From contig NZ_AWFG01000001.1 of the NCBI RefSeq assembly GCF_000682695.1, positions 372,001-436,000 of the forward strand: 64,000 nt of DNA, given 5' to 3'. The position numbers were made by a program, and so were the translations under genes. This document shows positions 8,926-16,030 of this stretch, piece after piece; the first letter of the stretch is position 1, and each line of letters opens with the position of its first letter. This stretch comes from Hyphomonas chukchiensis (lineage in GTDB: Bacteria; Pseudomonadota; Alphaproteobacteria; Caulobacterales; Hyphomonadaceae). The notes beneath the pieces were generated by a model that was given only the letters and a program-made list of their open reading frames with translations, did not search any database and was not told the origin of the DNA.

Positions 8926-9399
8926 CTAGGGCATACGTTTCAGCTTCACCAGCGCCTCATCAAGCGCCGAGAGGAAGCGCGACCTGTCCGCCTTGGTAAA
9001 GGGCGCCGGTCCGCCCGCCCGCGGCGTGCCTGTCTCGGCAATGCCGACGCGCAAGTCAGCGAGGATCGCCCGCGTAGCGACCGCCGCGCCAATGGAATCA
9101 TCGGTAAAGGGTTTGCCCGTCGTCCCGATCACTTTCGCGCCAGCTTTCAGGCAGCGGTCGGCCAGCAAGATGTCCGCCGTGATCACGACGCTCTTGGCGT
9201 GCGCCCGCTCGGCGATCCAGTCATCTGCGGCATCAAAACCATCTGTCACGATCTGGCGTGAGAGCAGCGCATGCTCCGGCATGCGAATATAGGAATTGGA
9301 CACGAGCACCGCCGGCACACCATGGCGTACCGCCACACGGTAAATCTCGTCCTTTACCGGACAGGCATCGCCATCGATGAAAATCTGTAAATCGGCCAA
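8926..9399 (-). CDS. YaiI/YqxD family protein (DUF188, UPF0178)
   Basis: 157 residues starting at a TTG (9399) with AAGGA eight bases upstream. The start FIDGDACPVKDEIYRVA, then VVITADILLADRCLKAGAKVIG and a C-terminal FTKADRSRFLSALDEAL, are the signature of the DUF188/UPF0178 family, a PIN-like fold of unknown activity. Conserved acidic residues in DGDACP and TADI could bind metal, as in PIN nucleases. It is followed after 15 bases by the lipoprotein gene upstream on the same strand, which suggests co-transcription. Confidence 0.93.
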   Translation of the reverse strand: MADLQIFIDGDACPVKDEIYRVAVRHGVPAVLVSNSYIRMPEHALLSRQIVTDGFDAADDWIAERAHAKSVVITADILLADRCLKAGAKVIGTTGKPFTDDSIGAAVATRAILADLRVGIAETGTPRAGGPAPFTKADRSRFLSALDEALVKLKRMP

Positions 9400-9414
9400 C
9401 CGAAGGTCCTTGCA

Positions 9415-9831
9415 TCACTTGTTTTCAGCGACCGGCCTATCCTCCCGGCGCGTCGCCGTCCAGATCATCAGGAAATCCCGACCGAAAGACAGCGTCTGTC
9501 CCTCAATTTTGCCGTCTACCAATCGGCCTGAATGGGCATAAGGCGCATTGCCATCCGACGTAACCGAACCGAAGGCGATGACGTTTCCGCGTACCGCGTA
9601 CTCGGCCTCCTCAAATGGAGAATCATAGAAAGAGCCTGTCAGCACGCCGTCTGGCGACAGGTTCAGCTCCATGACGGTCGCACTCGGCGGCTTGTCGGGC
9701 GCATAAAGCATCGCAACGTCCCATGTTCCATTGAGCGCGCTGGGCGAAGGAGTCATGACCGGGGCCTTTGCAGGCTGCGTTACGGTGCACGCTGAAACGA
9801 TGGCGAGGGACAATACGGCGAGGAATTTCAT
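9415..9831 (-). CDS. Small predicted lipoprotein, function unknown
   Basis: 138 residues from the ATG at 9831, which has GGAG eight bases upstream; the frame runs open to 9936 but the extra 35 residues would hide the signal peptide. MKFLAVLSLAIVSAC is a lipoprotein signal with Cys at about residue 15. The mature part is a short beta-rich domain (LNGTWDVAMLYAPDKPPS, VMELNLSPDGVLTGSFYDSPFEEAEY, GKIEGQTLSFG), resembling small repeats that open with GxW and end with a strand. I do not recognise a named family. It lies 15 bases before the DUF188 gene. Confidence 0.7.
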   Translation of the reverse strand: MKFLAVLSLAIVSACTVTQPAKAPVMTPSPSALNGTWDVAMLYAPDKPPSATVMELNLSPDGVLTGSFYDSPFEEAEYAVRGNVIAFGSVTSDGNAPYAHSGRLVDGKIEGQTLSFGRDFLMIWTATRREDRPVAENK

Positions 9832-9893
9832 GCCAGGATCTCCGTGCGGCTGCCGATTGCCGGCATCTGGCACAAGAGATAGGTCGCTCGACT

Positions 9894-10964
9894 TCAGCGC
9901 CCAGATGGTTCGTCGGACTCCATGTCCTCGATCCATTCACGCACCAGCGCAACGCCGGGCTCATCAATCACGCTGCGCCCGAGTTCCGGCATGGCCACGC
10001 CTGCCTCCGTCGCGTTCATCCGATATGGCATGATCGAATGGTCCGGGTCCCCTGGCGCAATCACGAAGGTGAGCCCGCCCGAGCCCCTGCCCGCCGCCGT
10101 CGGATGCTTGCCAATGCCAAGCTTGACCGGATCGTTTTCCCCGGACCCGAGCCAAAGCCCCGAATTGGAAGCCGACCCGCCTGCATTGTGGCAATGCCCG
10201 CAATTGATATCGAGATAGGCGCGCGCCCGCTCCGACACAGGCAGGCTGAGATCATAGACTGCCGCTGCCGCAGGCACGTCATCCGGCACGCCCTCCAGCA
10301 GGCCGCGTGCCTGCCAGTCGTCAATCTGGTTCACGCCCGCCGGGCCGTCATGGTTCAGGTTGCGCGCCTTCGGCCCGATTGGCAGCACGTCGTGCCCATC
10401 CTGGTGGCAGGTCTTGCACTGGTTCTTGTTCGGGATGGCATAGTCGATGCTGAGGGCAGCGCCTGACGGGTCGATCACCGAGATCGCCTCATGCCCGCCT
10501 GCCGGGGCATAGGTCGCCTCCGTGCCTTCGGCATTCCAGACATAGGGAAAGGCCGCCCAGCCATCCTTCTTGTGGATCAGCACTCGTGTCTCGACCTTGT
10601 ATTCCTTGACGCCGGGCGCGCGCAGGTCCGGCGCAAAGGCAAAGGTCTTGATCAGGGCACTGCCGACCGGAAAGTCCATCACCTTGTCCGGCGAATAGGA
10701 AGCCACGTTGCCCCTCGGCACGAAAACGAAACGGTGCTTGATTGCATGATCGGAAAACAGCGGATTGATCAAATCATAGGGCACAACGCCTTCTACCGGC
10801 TGGTCAGCGCCCGCATCCTTGAAGAAACCATAGTCTGCCAGCGTCTCGGCAGGCGCATCTGCCATGAGGAGCGCCATGTCCGGCCCGCCCGCCGCGCCGT
10901 CCGGCCCGCCACACCCCGCCAGCAGGAGCAGCGCAGGGACAAGACCGGCCATCCATCGCATCAT
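9894..10964 (-). CDS. SO2930/HNE_0200-family diheme c-type cytochrome lipoprotein
   Basis: About 356 residues. AAGGCGG precedes the ATG at 10964; a GTG at 10967 and an ATG at 10961 are alternatives. A signal with lipobox LAGC begins the protein. Two c-type heme sites are visible, CKTCH near residue 186 and CGHCH near residue 258, the second in a short cytochrome domain ending EAGVAMPELGRSVID. The central part (SALIKTFAF, KVETRVLIHKKDGWAAFPYVW) is the family's own region. The gene follows the beta-helix lipoprotein gene by 12 bases. This pairing is known from many proteobacteria but, as far as I know, has no established function. A membrane-anchored periplasmic electron carrier or oxidase is inferred. 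Confidence 0.9.
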   Translation of the reverse strand: MMRWMAGLVPALLLLAGCGGPDGAAGGPDMALLMADAPAETLADYGFFKDAGADQPVEGVVPYDLINPLFSDHAIKHRFVFVPRGNVASYSPDKVMDFPVGSALIKTFAFAPDLRAPGVKEYKVETRVLIHKKDGWAAFPYVWNAEGTEATYAPAGGHEAISVIDPSGAALSIDYAIPNKNQCKTCHQDGHDVLPIGPKARNLNHDGPAGVNQIDDWQARGLLEGVPDDVPAAAAVYDLSLPVSERARAYLDINCGHCHNAGGSASNSGLWLGSGENDPVKLGIGKHPTAAGRGSGGLTFVIAPGDPDHSIMPYRMNATEAGVAMPELGRSVIDEPGVALVREWIEDMESDEPSGR

Positions 10965-10976
10965 CACGCCGCCGCC

Positions 10977-12224
10977 TTACTCCGCATCCTGCGGCAGCTT
11001 GACCGCCGCCGGCTCTTCCACCGGCGTGCCTTGCGGACGCTCCGTGCTCGGCTCCATCGCTTGCGGATCGATCGGATAGGCACCGAGACCGAGACTGACA
11101 AAGCCTATGTCTGGCGCCTCATCCACGACAATATTCACCGGTTGCGATTCCGCGCCCGGCCAGCGCGTCACGCCGTCGGTCACAATCTCCGGGAACGTAC
11201 CGCCGAGGGCCTGAGCCGCCGGGGCCAGGTCGCCCTGCGGATCATTGCCGCCGCCCGACCAGCGATTATTGCGCACGACGATATCGCGCGGCAGCGGATT
11301 GTAATTCGCATCGGCAAAGGCCTGCGGATAGGCCGTGATCAGCATGTGCGCCGTACGATTGTCGGCAAATTCATTGTCGAACACATGCACGTCATAGTTC
11401 GCCAGAATGATCACGCCGCTACCTGATGGCACGCCCGCAACAATATTCCCGGCCGGTGCAAAGTTGCGCGTGTTGTTGTGCACGATCTGGTTGTTGAAGA
11501 TGCGCGTGGAATGCCCGCCCATGACCGGAAGGTCCGGCAGGTCGAACACGAGAATGCCGCCGGCATTGTCCCGAGCGATATTTCCGTACACGTCGGCATT
11601 TGACGAGTTCTCGATCTCGATGCCCGCGACGTTGAACTCGGCCAGTGAGTTGCGCACGATGATATTGTGCGACTGGCCGACATAGATCCCCGCGTCTGAT
11701 GCCCCGCGCACGGTCACGTTCTCGATCAGCACATCGGTCGAATCCACGGGATAGACACCATAGGCGCCATTGCCTTCGTCCGGCTCGCCCGACCAGTCGA
11801 CCGTCACATCGCGATAGACAATCCGGTCGGCGCCCTTGGACTTGATCCCGTCGCCCTTGGTGTCACGAATGCCGAACGCCATCAGCGTCACATCATCCGA
11901 TGTCACCAGCAGGCCTTCGCCCGCGCCGGTCTGTCCGGCAAAATCGAGAATGGTCTTGTCCTGGCCTGCGCCGAGCACGGTCACCCCATCAACATCAAGC
12001 GATAGGCCGGTCGTCAGTCTGAACACGCCTTCCGGCAGGCGCACCGTGTCACCGGGCCTGGCTTCAATCAGCGCTGTCTGCAGGTTTGCAGCGAAATCGC
12101 CCTCGGTCGAAACAATTTCCGGCAGGGCGGGCGCGGCCTCTTCAGGCGCAGCAGCAGGCTTCGGACTGCAGGCGACAAGCGCCAGTGCGGCCACGAGGCC
12201 TGTTCCAGGAATGTAATTTTTCAT
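10977..12224 (-). CDS. Parallel beta-helix repeat lipoprotein (TIGR03805/SO2929-type)
   Basis: 415 residues from the ATG at 12224, preceded by GGGGGAAG. The signal is MKNYIPGTGLVAALALVAC, a lipoprotein. The rest is a right-handed beta-helix of the NosD/CASH kind: repeated turns of about 22 residues such as GVTVLGAGQDKTILDFAG, DVLIENVTVRGASDAGIYVG, NIIVRNSLAEFNVAGIEIEN and ADVYGNIARDNAGGILVFD. Such folds bind or cleave polysaccharides, or act as scaffolds as NosD does for a copper enzyme. It is the partner of the diheme cytochrome gene 12 bases downstream. No catalytic acid cluster can be assigned by eye. Confidence 0.88.
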   Translation of the reverse strand: MKNYIPGTGLVAALALVACSPKPAAAPEEAAPALPEIVSTEGDFAANLQTALIEARPGDTVRLPEGVFRLTTGLSLDVDGVTVLGAGQDKTILDFAGQTGAGEGLLVTSDDVTLMAFGIRDTKGDGIKSKGADRIVYRDVTVDWSGEPDEGNGAYGVYPVDSTDVLIENVTVRGASDAGIYVGQSHNIIVRNSLAEFNVAGIEIENSSNADVYGNIARDNAGGILVFDLPDLPVMGGHSTRIFNNQIVHNNTRNFAPAGNIVAGVPSGSGVIILANYDVHVFDNEFADNRTAHMLITAYPQAFADANYNPLPRDIVVRNNRWSGGGNDPQGDLAPAAQALGGTFPEIVTDGVTRWPGAESQPVNIVVDEAPDIGFVSLGLGAYPIDPQAMEPSTERPQGTPVEEPAAVKLPQDAE

Positions 12225-12304
12225 GCCGATGCTTCCCCCCGGTTCTTTTGATGACGCAAGTGTCATCATCAAACCGGAGAAAAGCAAGGGGCTATCAGGC
12301 GGCG

Positions 12305-12547
12305 TTAATGCACGCTGAGGGGCTTCAGGTCGTTCGCGAGCGCCGCCGCAAAGGCCGCATCGCGGCCCTCGACAACGGCCAGCCTTACGCCGTCGGCAGA
12401 CAGGACAACAAAGAGTTCTTCGGGATCCTTGACCTGTTCCATGGCATTAGCGGGCATCAGCGTCTGCAATTCGTCAGCATCCAGGTGGCGGATGTAGACA
12501 AAGGCGTCGCTTTCAAACGGGTTCGTTTTCAGTTCGGTCGTTATCAT
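12305..12547 (-). CDS. DUF1150 family protein
   Basis: 80 residues from the ATG at 12547, with AAAGGA seven bases upstream; the open frame reaches 12646 but only the shorter form matches the family. DUF1150 hallmarks are AFVYIRHLDADEL near the N-terminus, LFVVLSADGVRLAVVEGRDAA in the middle and the ending LKPLSVH. These small alphaproteobacterial proteins are often encoded beside small heat-shock proteins. Here there is no hsp20 neighbour. Function unknown. Confidence 0.85.
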   Translation of the reverse strand: MITTELKTNPFESDAFVYIRHLDADELQTLMPANAMEQVKDPEELFVVLSADGVRLAVVEGRDAAFAAALANDLKPLSVH

Positions 12548-12690
12548 TTTCCAATCCTTTCCGTCACAAGACAGATACCGAACGCCAGAGCCGGTGACTG
12601 TGCCTCGTGGGCGGACCCTTCGTTCACTAAGAAGGTGGGGGATCAATGTGTCCGCTTCAAGCGCCGACCTGTGGCGGAAGTGAGACAGCG

Positions 12691-12737
12691 TTCACACTTT
12701 AGTGAAGCTAAACAGGGCTGTTTTGGCTAAAAGCCAA
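12691..12737. promoter_or_regulatory. Two inverted repeats in the DUF1150/cupin divergent intergenic region
   Basis: Within the 224 bases between the divergent starts at 12547 and 12772 there are two small inverted repeats: TTCAC and GTGAA separated by six bases (12691-12706), and TTGGCT/AGCCAA with a three-base centre (12723-12737). The second lies 34 bases before the cupin ATG and could be an operator or a leader hairpin. No regulator is identified. Confidence 0.35.
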
Positions 12738-12771
12738 CCTGCCGACCAGACAGCAAAGAAGCGAGACCCGA

Positions 12772-13101
12772 ATGGACCTTTCAAATATCCCCTTCGCCAC
12801 GACAGACTGGTCCACAGTCTCAACGACCGAACATCCCGGCGAAACCGGGATTGCCACATGGCGGACGGTTGACCTTGGCTGCGTGAGGGTCCGGCGAGTG
12901 GACTATTCCGCAAATTACAAGTCGGATCATTGGTGCAAGCGCGGACACATCCTGTTCGTACTGGAAGGGGAACTTGTCACCGAGCTGGAGGATGGCCGCG
13001 TTTTTACGCTTTCGGCTGGCATGAGTTACCAGGTTCAGCATGACGGCGAAGCGCACCGCTCCGAAACGCAGACCGGCGCAAAGCTGTTCATCGTCGATTA
13101 G
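12772..13101 (+). CDS. Small cupin-fold protein (DHCW-motif type)
   Basis: 109 residues, a single cupin barrel. SDHWCKRGHILFVLEGELVTELEDG contains the first cupin motif; its His-Trp-Cys arrangement is the mark of a small DHCW/DHWC cupin family. The second half (GMSYQVQHDGEAHRSETQTGAKLFIVD) supplies the other metal-site histidines. A metal-binding role is likely but substrate and reaction are unknown. It is monocistronic, divergent from the DUF1150 gene and convergent with tRNA-Ala. Confidence 0.8.
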   Translation: MDLSNIPFATTDWSTVSTTEHPGETGIATWRTVDLGCVRVRRVDYSANYKSDHWCKRGHILFVLEGELVTELEDGRVFTLSAGMSYQVQHDGEAHRSETQTGAKLFIVD

Positions 13102-13148
13102 ACAACTATCGGCGACGTCTCACGCCGTACCGGTCAACAGGATCGGGG

Positions 13149-13226
<78 letters not shown>

Positions 13227-13275
13227 AATCTCGGGAAGGGCGAGAACTAGACGCAGTAAACGCGCCTTTCAAGCC

Positions 13276-13821
13276 CTAATCTTCATCCTCATCATCAAGA
13301 ACGAGCGGATCATCATCGTCATCGTCCGCATCGGCGTCGATATCGAATGCATCATCGTCGTCATCGTCCAGAATGACGTCATCATCATCGTCATCCTCGA
13401 CGCCTTCTTCGGTGAATCCGGCCGGAACCTTCGTGGTCGAGCCTTCTTCCTCGTCGTCCTCGCCAGCGCCTTCCAGGATCACTTCGGCTTCTTCGCCGCC
13501 GAGCTCCTTGGCGTCTTCCTCGTCGTCGATGTCGTCTTCATCTTCGTCGTCGATGTCGTCGTCATCGTCGCCCTTGTTCTTGCCCTTGCCTTTGACGGCG
13601 ATGTCATCCTCGTCGTCATCATCATCGTCATCGTCGTCAGACTTGACGGCGGCGCGGGCAGCCTTGGCTTTCACTTTGGTGATCGTGGTCTTGATCACTT
13701 CATCTTCGGGATCGAACTCATTGCCACATTTGGGGCAAACGGCCGGGCGCTTGTGAAGGTCGTAGAAACGGGCTTCGCAGTCTGGGCAGACTTGCTTGGT
13801 TCCGAGTTTGTCTTTCGACAC
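13276..13821 (-). CDS. TIGR02300-family protein with FYDLN zinc ribbon and poly-Asp tail
   Basis: 181 residues. The N-terminal 45 residues form a zinc ribbon with two CxxC pairs, CPDC and CPKC, and the family's FYDL signature just after the first pair. The remaining two thirds are low-complexity Asp/Glu with runs of 6-9 Asp, broken by a basic patch (KVKAKAARAAVK) and GKGKNKG. The family is found in alphaproteobacteria directly upstream of aroA, as here (divergent, 114 bases apart). Its function is not known; an acidic tail suggests contact with basic proteins or nucleic-acid mimicry. Confidence 0.9.
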   Translation of the reverse strand: MSKDKLGTKQVCPDCEARFYDLHKRPAVCPKCGNEFDPEDEVIKTTITKVKAKAARAAVKSDDDDDDDDDEDDIAVKGKGKNKGDDDDDIDDEDEDDIDDEEDAKELGGEEAEVILEGAGEDDEEEGSTTKVPAGFTEEGVEDDDDDDVILDDDDDDAFDIDADADDDDDDPLVLDDEDED

Positions 13822-13935
13822 AGGGCGGCTCCCTTCGGAGTTTCAATGATTTTGGTCTGGCGGGCGCTTGCCATGAACGCTGCGCGCTGTCAAAGCCCGA
13901 ATTCACGTAAGAAACAGTGTAACCGGAAATTGATC

Positions 13936-15264
13936 ATGGTCTGGACCAGCCGCCCCGTCTCCCGCCTGCACGGCGTCCTTCGCGCCCCCGGCGACAAGTC
14001 CTGCAGTCATCGCGCGCTCATCATGGGCGGCATTGCGCACGGCACCAGCCATTTCACCGGCCTTCTGGAAGGTGATGACGTCCTGCGCACGGGCGCGGCC
14101 ATGCAGGCCCTCGGCGCAACGGTCACGCGCACGGGCGCTGGTCAATGGGAGGTCACGGGCACAGGCGCGCGCGGCCTCACCTCCCCCGCCGCCGCGCTCG
14201 ATTTCGGCAATTCCGGCACCGGCTCGCGCCTGATGATGGGCCTGATGGCCGGGTACGCCCTCACCGCAGAACTTTGCGGGGATGCCAGCCTCAGCGCCCG
14301 CCCGATGAACCGCATCCTGACGCCCCTACGCCAGATGGGCCTCACCGACACCGCCGAGCCGCACGGCCGCCTCCCCTTCCGCCTGACCGGCTCGGCCGCG
14401 CTTCAGGCCATCACCTATGCCCCGCCACAGGCCTCCGCCCAGATCAAGTCCGCCGTCATGCTGGCGGGCCTCAATGCCCACGGCACAACAATCGTCGAAG
14501 AGGCCAAACCGACCCGCGACCATACCGAACGCATGCTGCGCGGCTTCGGCGCCGAGGTCGGCGTCTCGCGCGGCGCCGGTCAGGTCCGCACCATCTCCCT
14601 GCTGGGCGGCCAGAAACTCTCGGCCATCGAGGCCGCCATCCCGGGCGACCCGTCCTCGGCGGCCTTCCTTATTGCTGCGGGCCTCATCTCGCCCGATGGC
14701 AATGTTCTCGTCGAAGGCGTCATGTCCAACCCCACCCGCTCCGGCTTCTACGACCTTGCCGAACTCATGGGCGCCCGCCTCGGCGCCGAGGATACAGGTG
14801 ATGCTGCCGGTGAACGCCTGATCGACATCCAGTCCGGCAGCGCCTCCCTGATCGGCCGCAACGTGCCTGAGCGCCTCGTCCCCTCCATGATCGACGAATT
14901 CCCGATCCTCGGCGTGCTGGCCGCCTTTGCCACCGGCGAAACCGTCGTCACCGGCGCCGAAGAGCTGCGCGTCAAGGAAACAGATCGCGTGAAAGCCGTG
15001 GTCGACATGCTGCGCGCCAATGGCGTCGAGGCCGAAGAGCGTGAAGACGGCTTCGTGGTCCAGGGCTGCGGCGGCCCGCCCCCCGGCGGCGGCCTGGTCG
15101 AAACCCGCCACGACCACCGCATCGCCATGAGCGCCCTGATCATGGGTACAGCCTCGCAGAAGCCTGTCAGCGTCGACGACATCTCCATGATCGACACCAG
15201 CTATCCGGAATTCCTCGCCCACATGGCGACACTGGGAGCTGATATTTCCGAGGGCGCATCATGA
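13936..15264 (+). CDS. aroA: 3-phosphoshikimate 1-carboxyvinyltransferase (EPSP synthase), class II-like
   Basis: 442 residues from the ATG at 13936 with GGAA upstream; the open frame extends back to 13219 only because it crosses the tRNA and the antisense of the neighbour. Substrate motifs are APGDKSCSHRALIMGG, GNSGTGSRLMMGL, SAQIKSAVMLAGL, TRDHTERML and NPTR. The last three are shared with class II enzymes of the Agrobacterium CP4 type. The residue matching the CP4 alanine that weakens glyphosate binding is glycine here (GNSGT). It joins shikimate-3-phosphate and PEP on the way to chorismate. It overlaps cmk by four bases. Confidence 0.97.
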   Translation: MVWTSRPVSRLHGVLRAPGDKSCSHRALIMGGIAHGTSHFTGLLEGDDVLRTGAAMQALGATVTRTGAGQWEVTGTGARGLTSPAAALDFGNSGTGSRLMMGLMAGYALTAELCGDASLSARPMNRILTPLRQMGLTDTAEPHGRLPFRLTGSAALQAITYAPPQASAQIKSAVMLAGLNAHGTTIVEEAKPTRDHTERMLRGFGAEVGVSRGAGQVRTISLLGGQKLSAIEAAIPGDPSSAAFLIAAGLISPDGNVLVEGVMSNPTRSGFYDLAELMGARLGAEDTGDAAGERLIDIQSGSASLIGRNVPERLVPSMIDEFPILGVLAAFATGETVVTGAEELRVKETDRVKAVVDMLRANGVEAEEREDGFVVQGCGGPPPGGGLVETRHDHRIAMSALIMGTASQKPVSVDDISMIDTSYPEFLAHMATLGADISEGAS

Positions 15265-15899
15265 TTATCGCCATTGATGGAACCACCGCCTCGGGAAAAG
15301 GCACGATCGCCAAGCGGCTCGCGGCGAAATACGCCCTGCCGCACATGGATACGGGCTGCCTTTACCGCGCGACCGCCGTTGCCGCCCTGAAACAGGGCGT
15401 TGCCCTTGATGATGCGGAGGCGCTCCAGCAAATCGCCATTAATCTCGACCTGTCGAAATTCCGCGATTCCGACCTGCGCACCGGCGAAGCCGGCAAGGCC
15501 GCCAGCCAGGTCGCCGTCATTCCGGAAGTCCGTCAGGCCCTGTTCGAGCTGCAGCGCAGCTTCGCCACGCAGGCCGGCGGCGCCCTGCTCGATGGCCGCG
15601 ATATCGGAACAGTCATTGCACCTGACGCCGATGTGAAACTCTGGGTCGACGCCAATGTCGAGCAGCGCGGCTATCGGCGCTGGAAGGAACTTGTCGGCTT
15701 CGAGCCGGATCTAACGCTCGAAGAGGTCATCAAACAGCTCCGGAACCGCGATGAACGCGACCAGTCCCGCAAGGATGCCCCCGCTGCCATCGCGTCAAAT
15801 GCCGTCTTGATAGATACGACTGATCTGACTATAGACGCCGCAGTGGAGAAGGCGATTGTGGCCGTTGAGGCCGTTCTCGCCCGTGGAAAGACCGTTTGA
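15261..15899 (+). CDS. cmk: Cytidylate kinase
   Basis: 212 residues. The P-loop is DGTTASGKGT at the N-terminus, followed by HMDTGCLYRA, the NMP-binding GRDIGTVIAPDADVKLWVDA, and a lid segment with RNRDERDQSR. It converts CMP and dCMP to diphosphates. It starts inside the aroA stop (ATGA overlap), so aroA and cmk are translationally coupled, and rpsA follows after 131 bases: the widespread aroA-cmk-rpsA order. Confidence 0.97.
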   Translation: MIIAIDGTTASGKGTIAKRLAAKYALPHMDTGCLYRATAVAALKQGVALDDAEALQQIAINLDLSKFRDSDLRTGEAGKAASQVAVIPEVRQALFELQRSFATQAGGALLDGRDIGTVIAPDADVKLWVDANVEQRGYRRWKELVGFEPDLTLEEVIKQLRNRDERDQSRKDAPAAIASNAVLIDTTDLTIDAAVEKAIVAVEAVLARGKTV

Positions 15900-15973
15900 A
15901 GGGCCCAAAAGGCTCAAATCCAAACAAGCGGTACCGCTCTGAAATACAGACCACTCTAACGGGTCGTTCCGAC

Positions 15974-15998
15974 GCGGGCTGCAATGGTGCAGGCCCGC
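15974..15998 (+). promoter_or_regulatory. Hairpin in the rpsA leader
   Basis: GCGGGCTGCA pairs with TGCAGGCCCGC around the loop ATGG, a ten-pair stem with one bulged G. It ends 32 bases before the rpsA ATG. No T-run follows, so it is not a simple terminator. In other bacteria rpsA is autoregulated through structured leaders; whether this hairpin does so is inference. Confidence 0.4.
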
Positions 15999-16030
15999 CT
16001 TGAACCGTTCGCCCCGTCCCCGGAGACACA

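Noticed and set aside
13280..13640. Triplet repeats suggesting a CRISPR or tandem repeat array
   Set aside because: They are the poly-Asp codons of the TIGR02300 gene, without spacers or repeat units.
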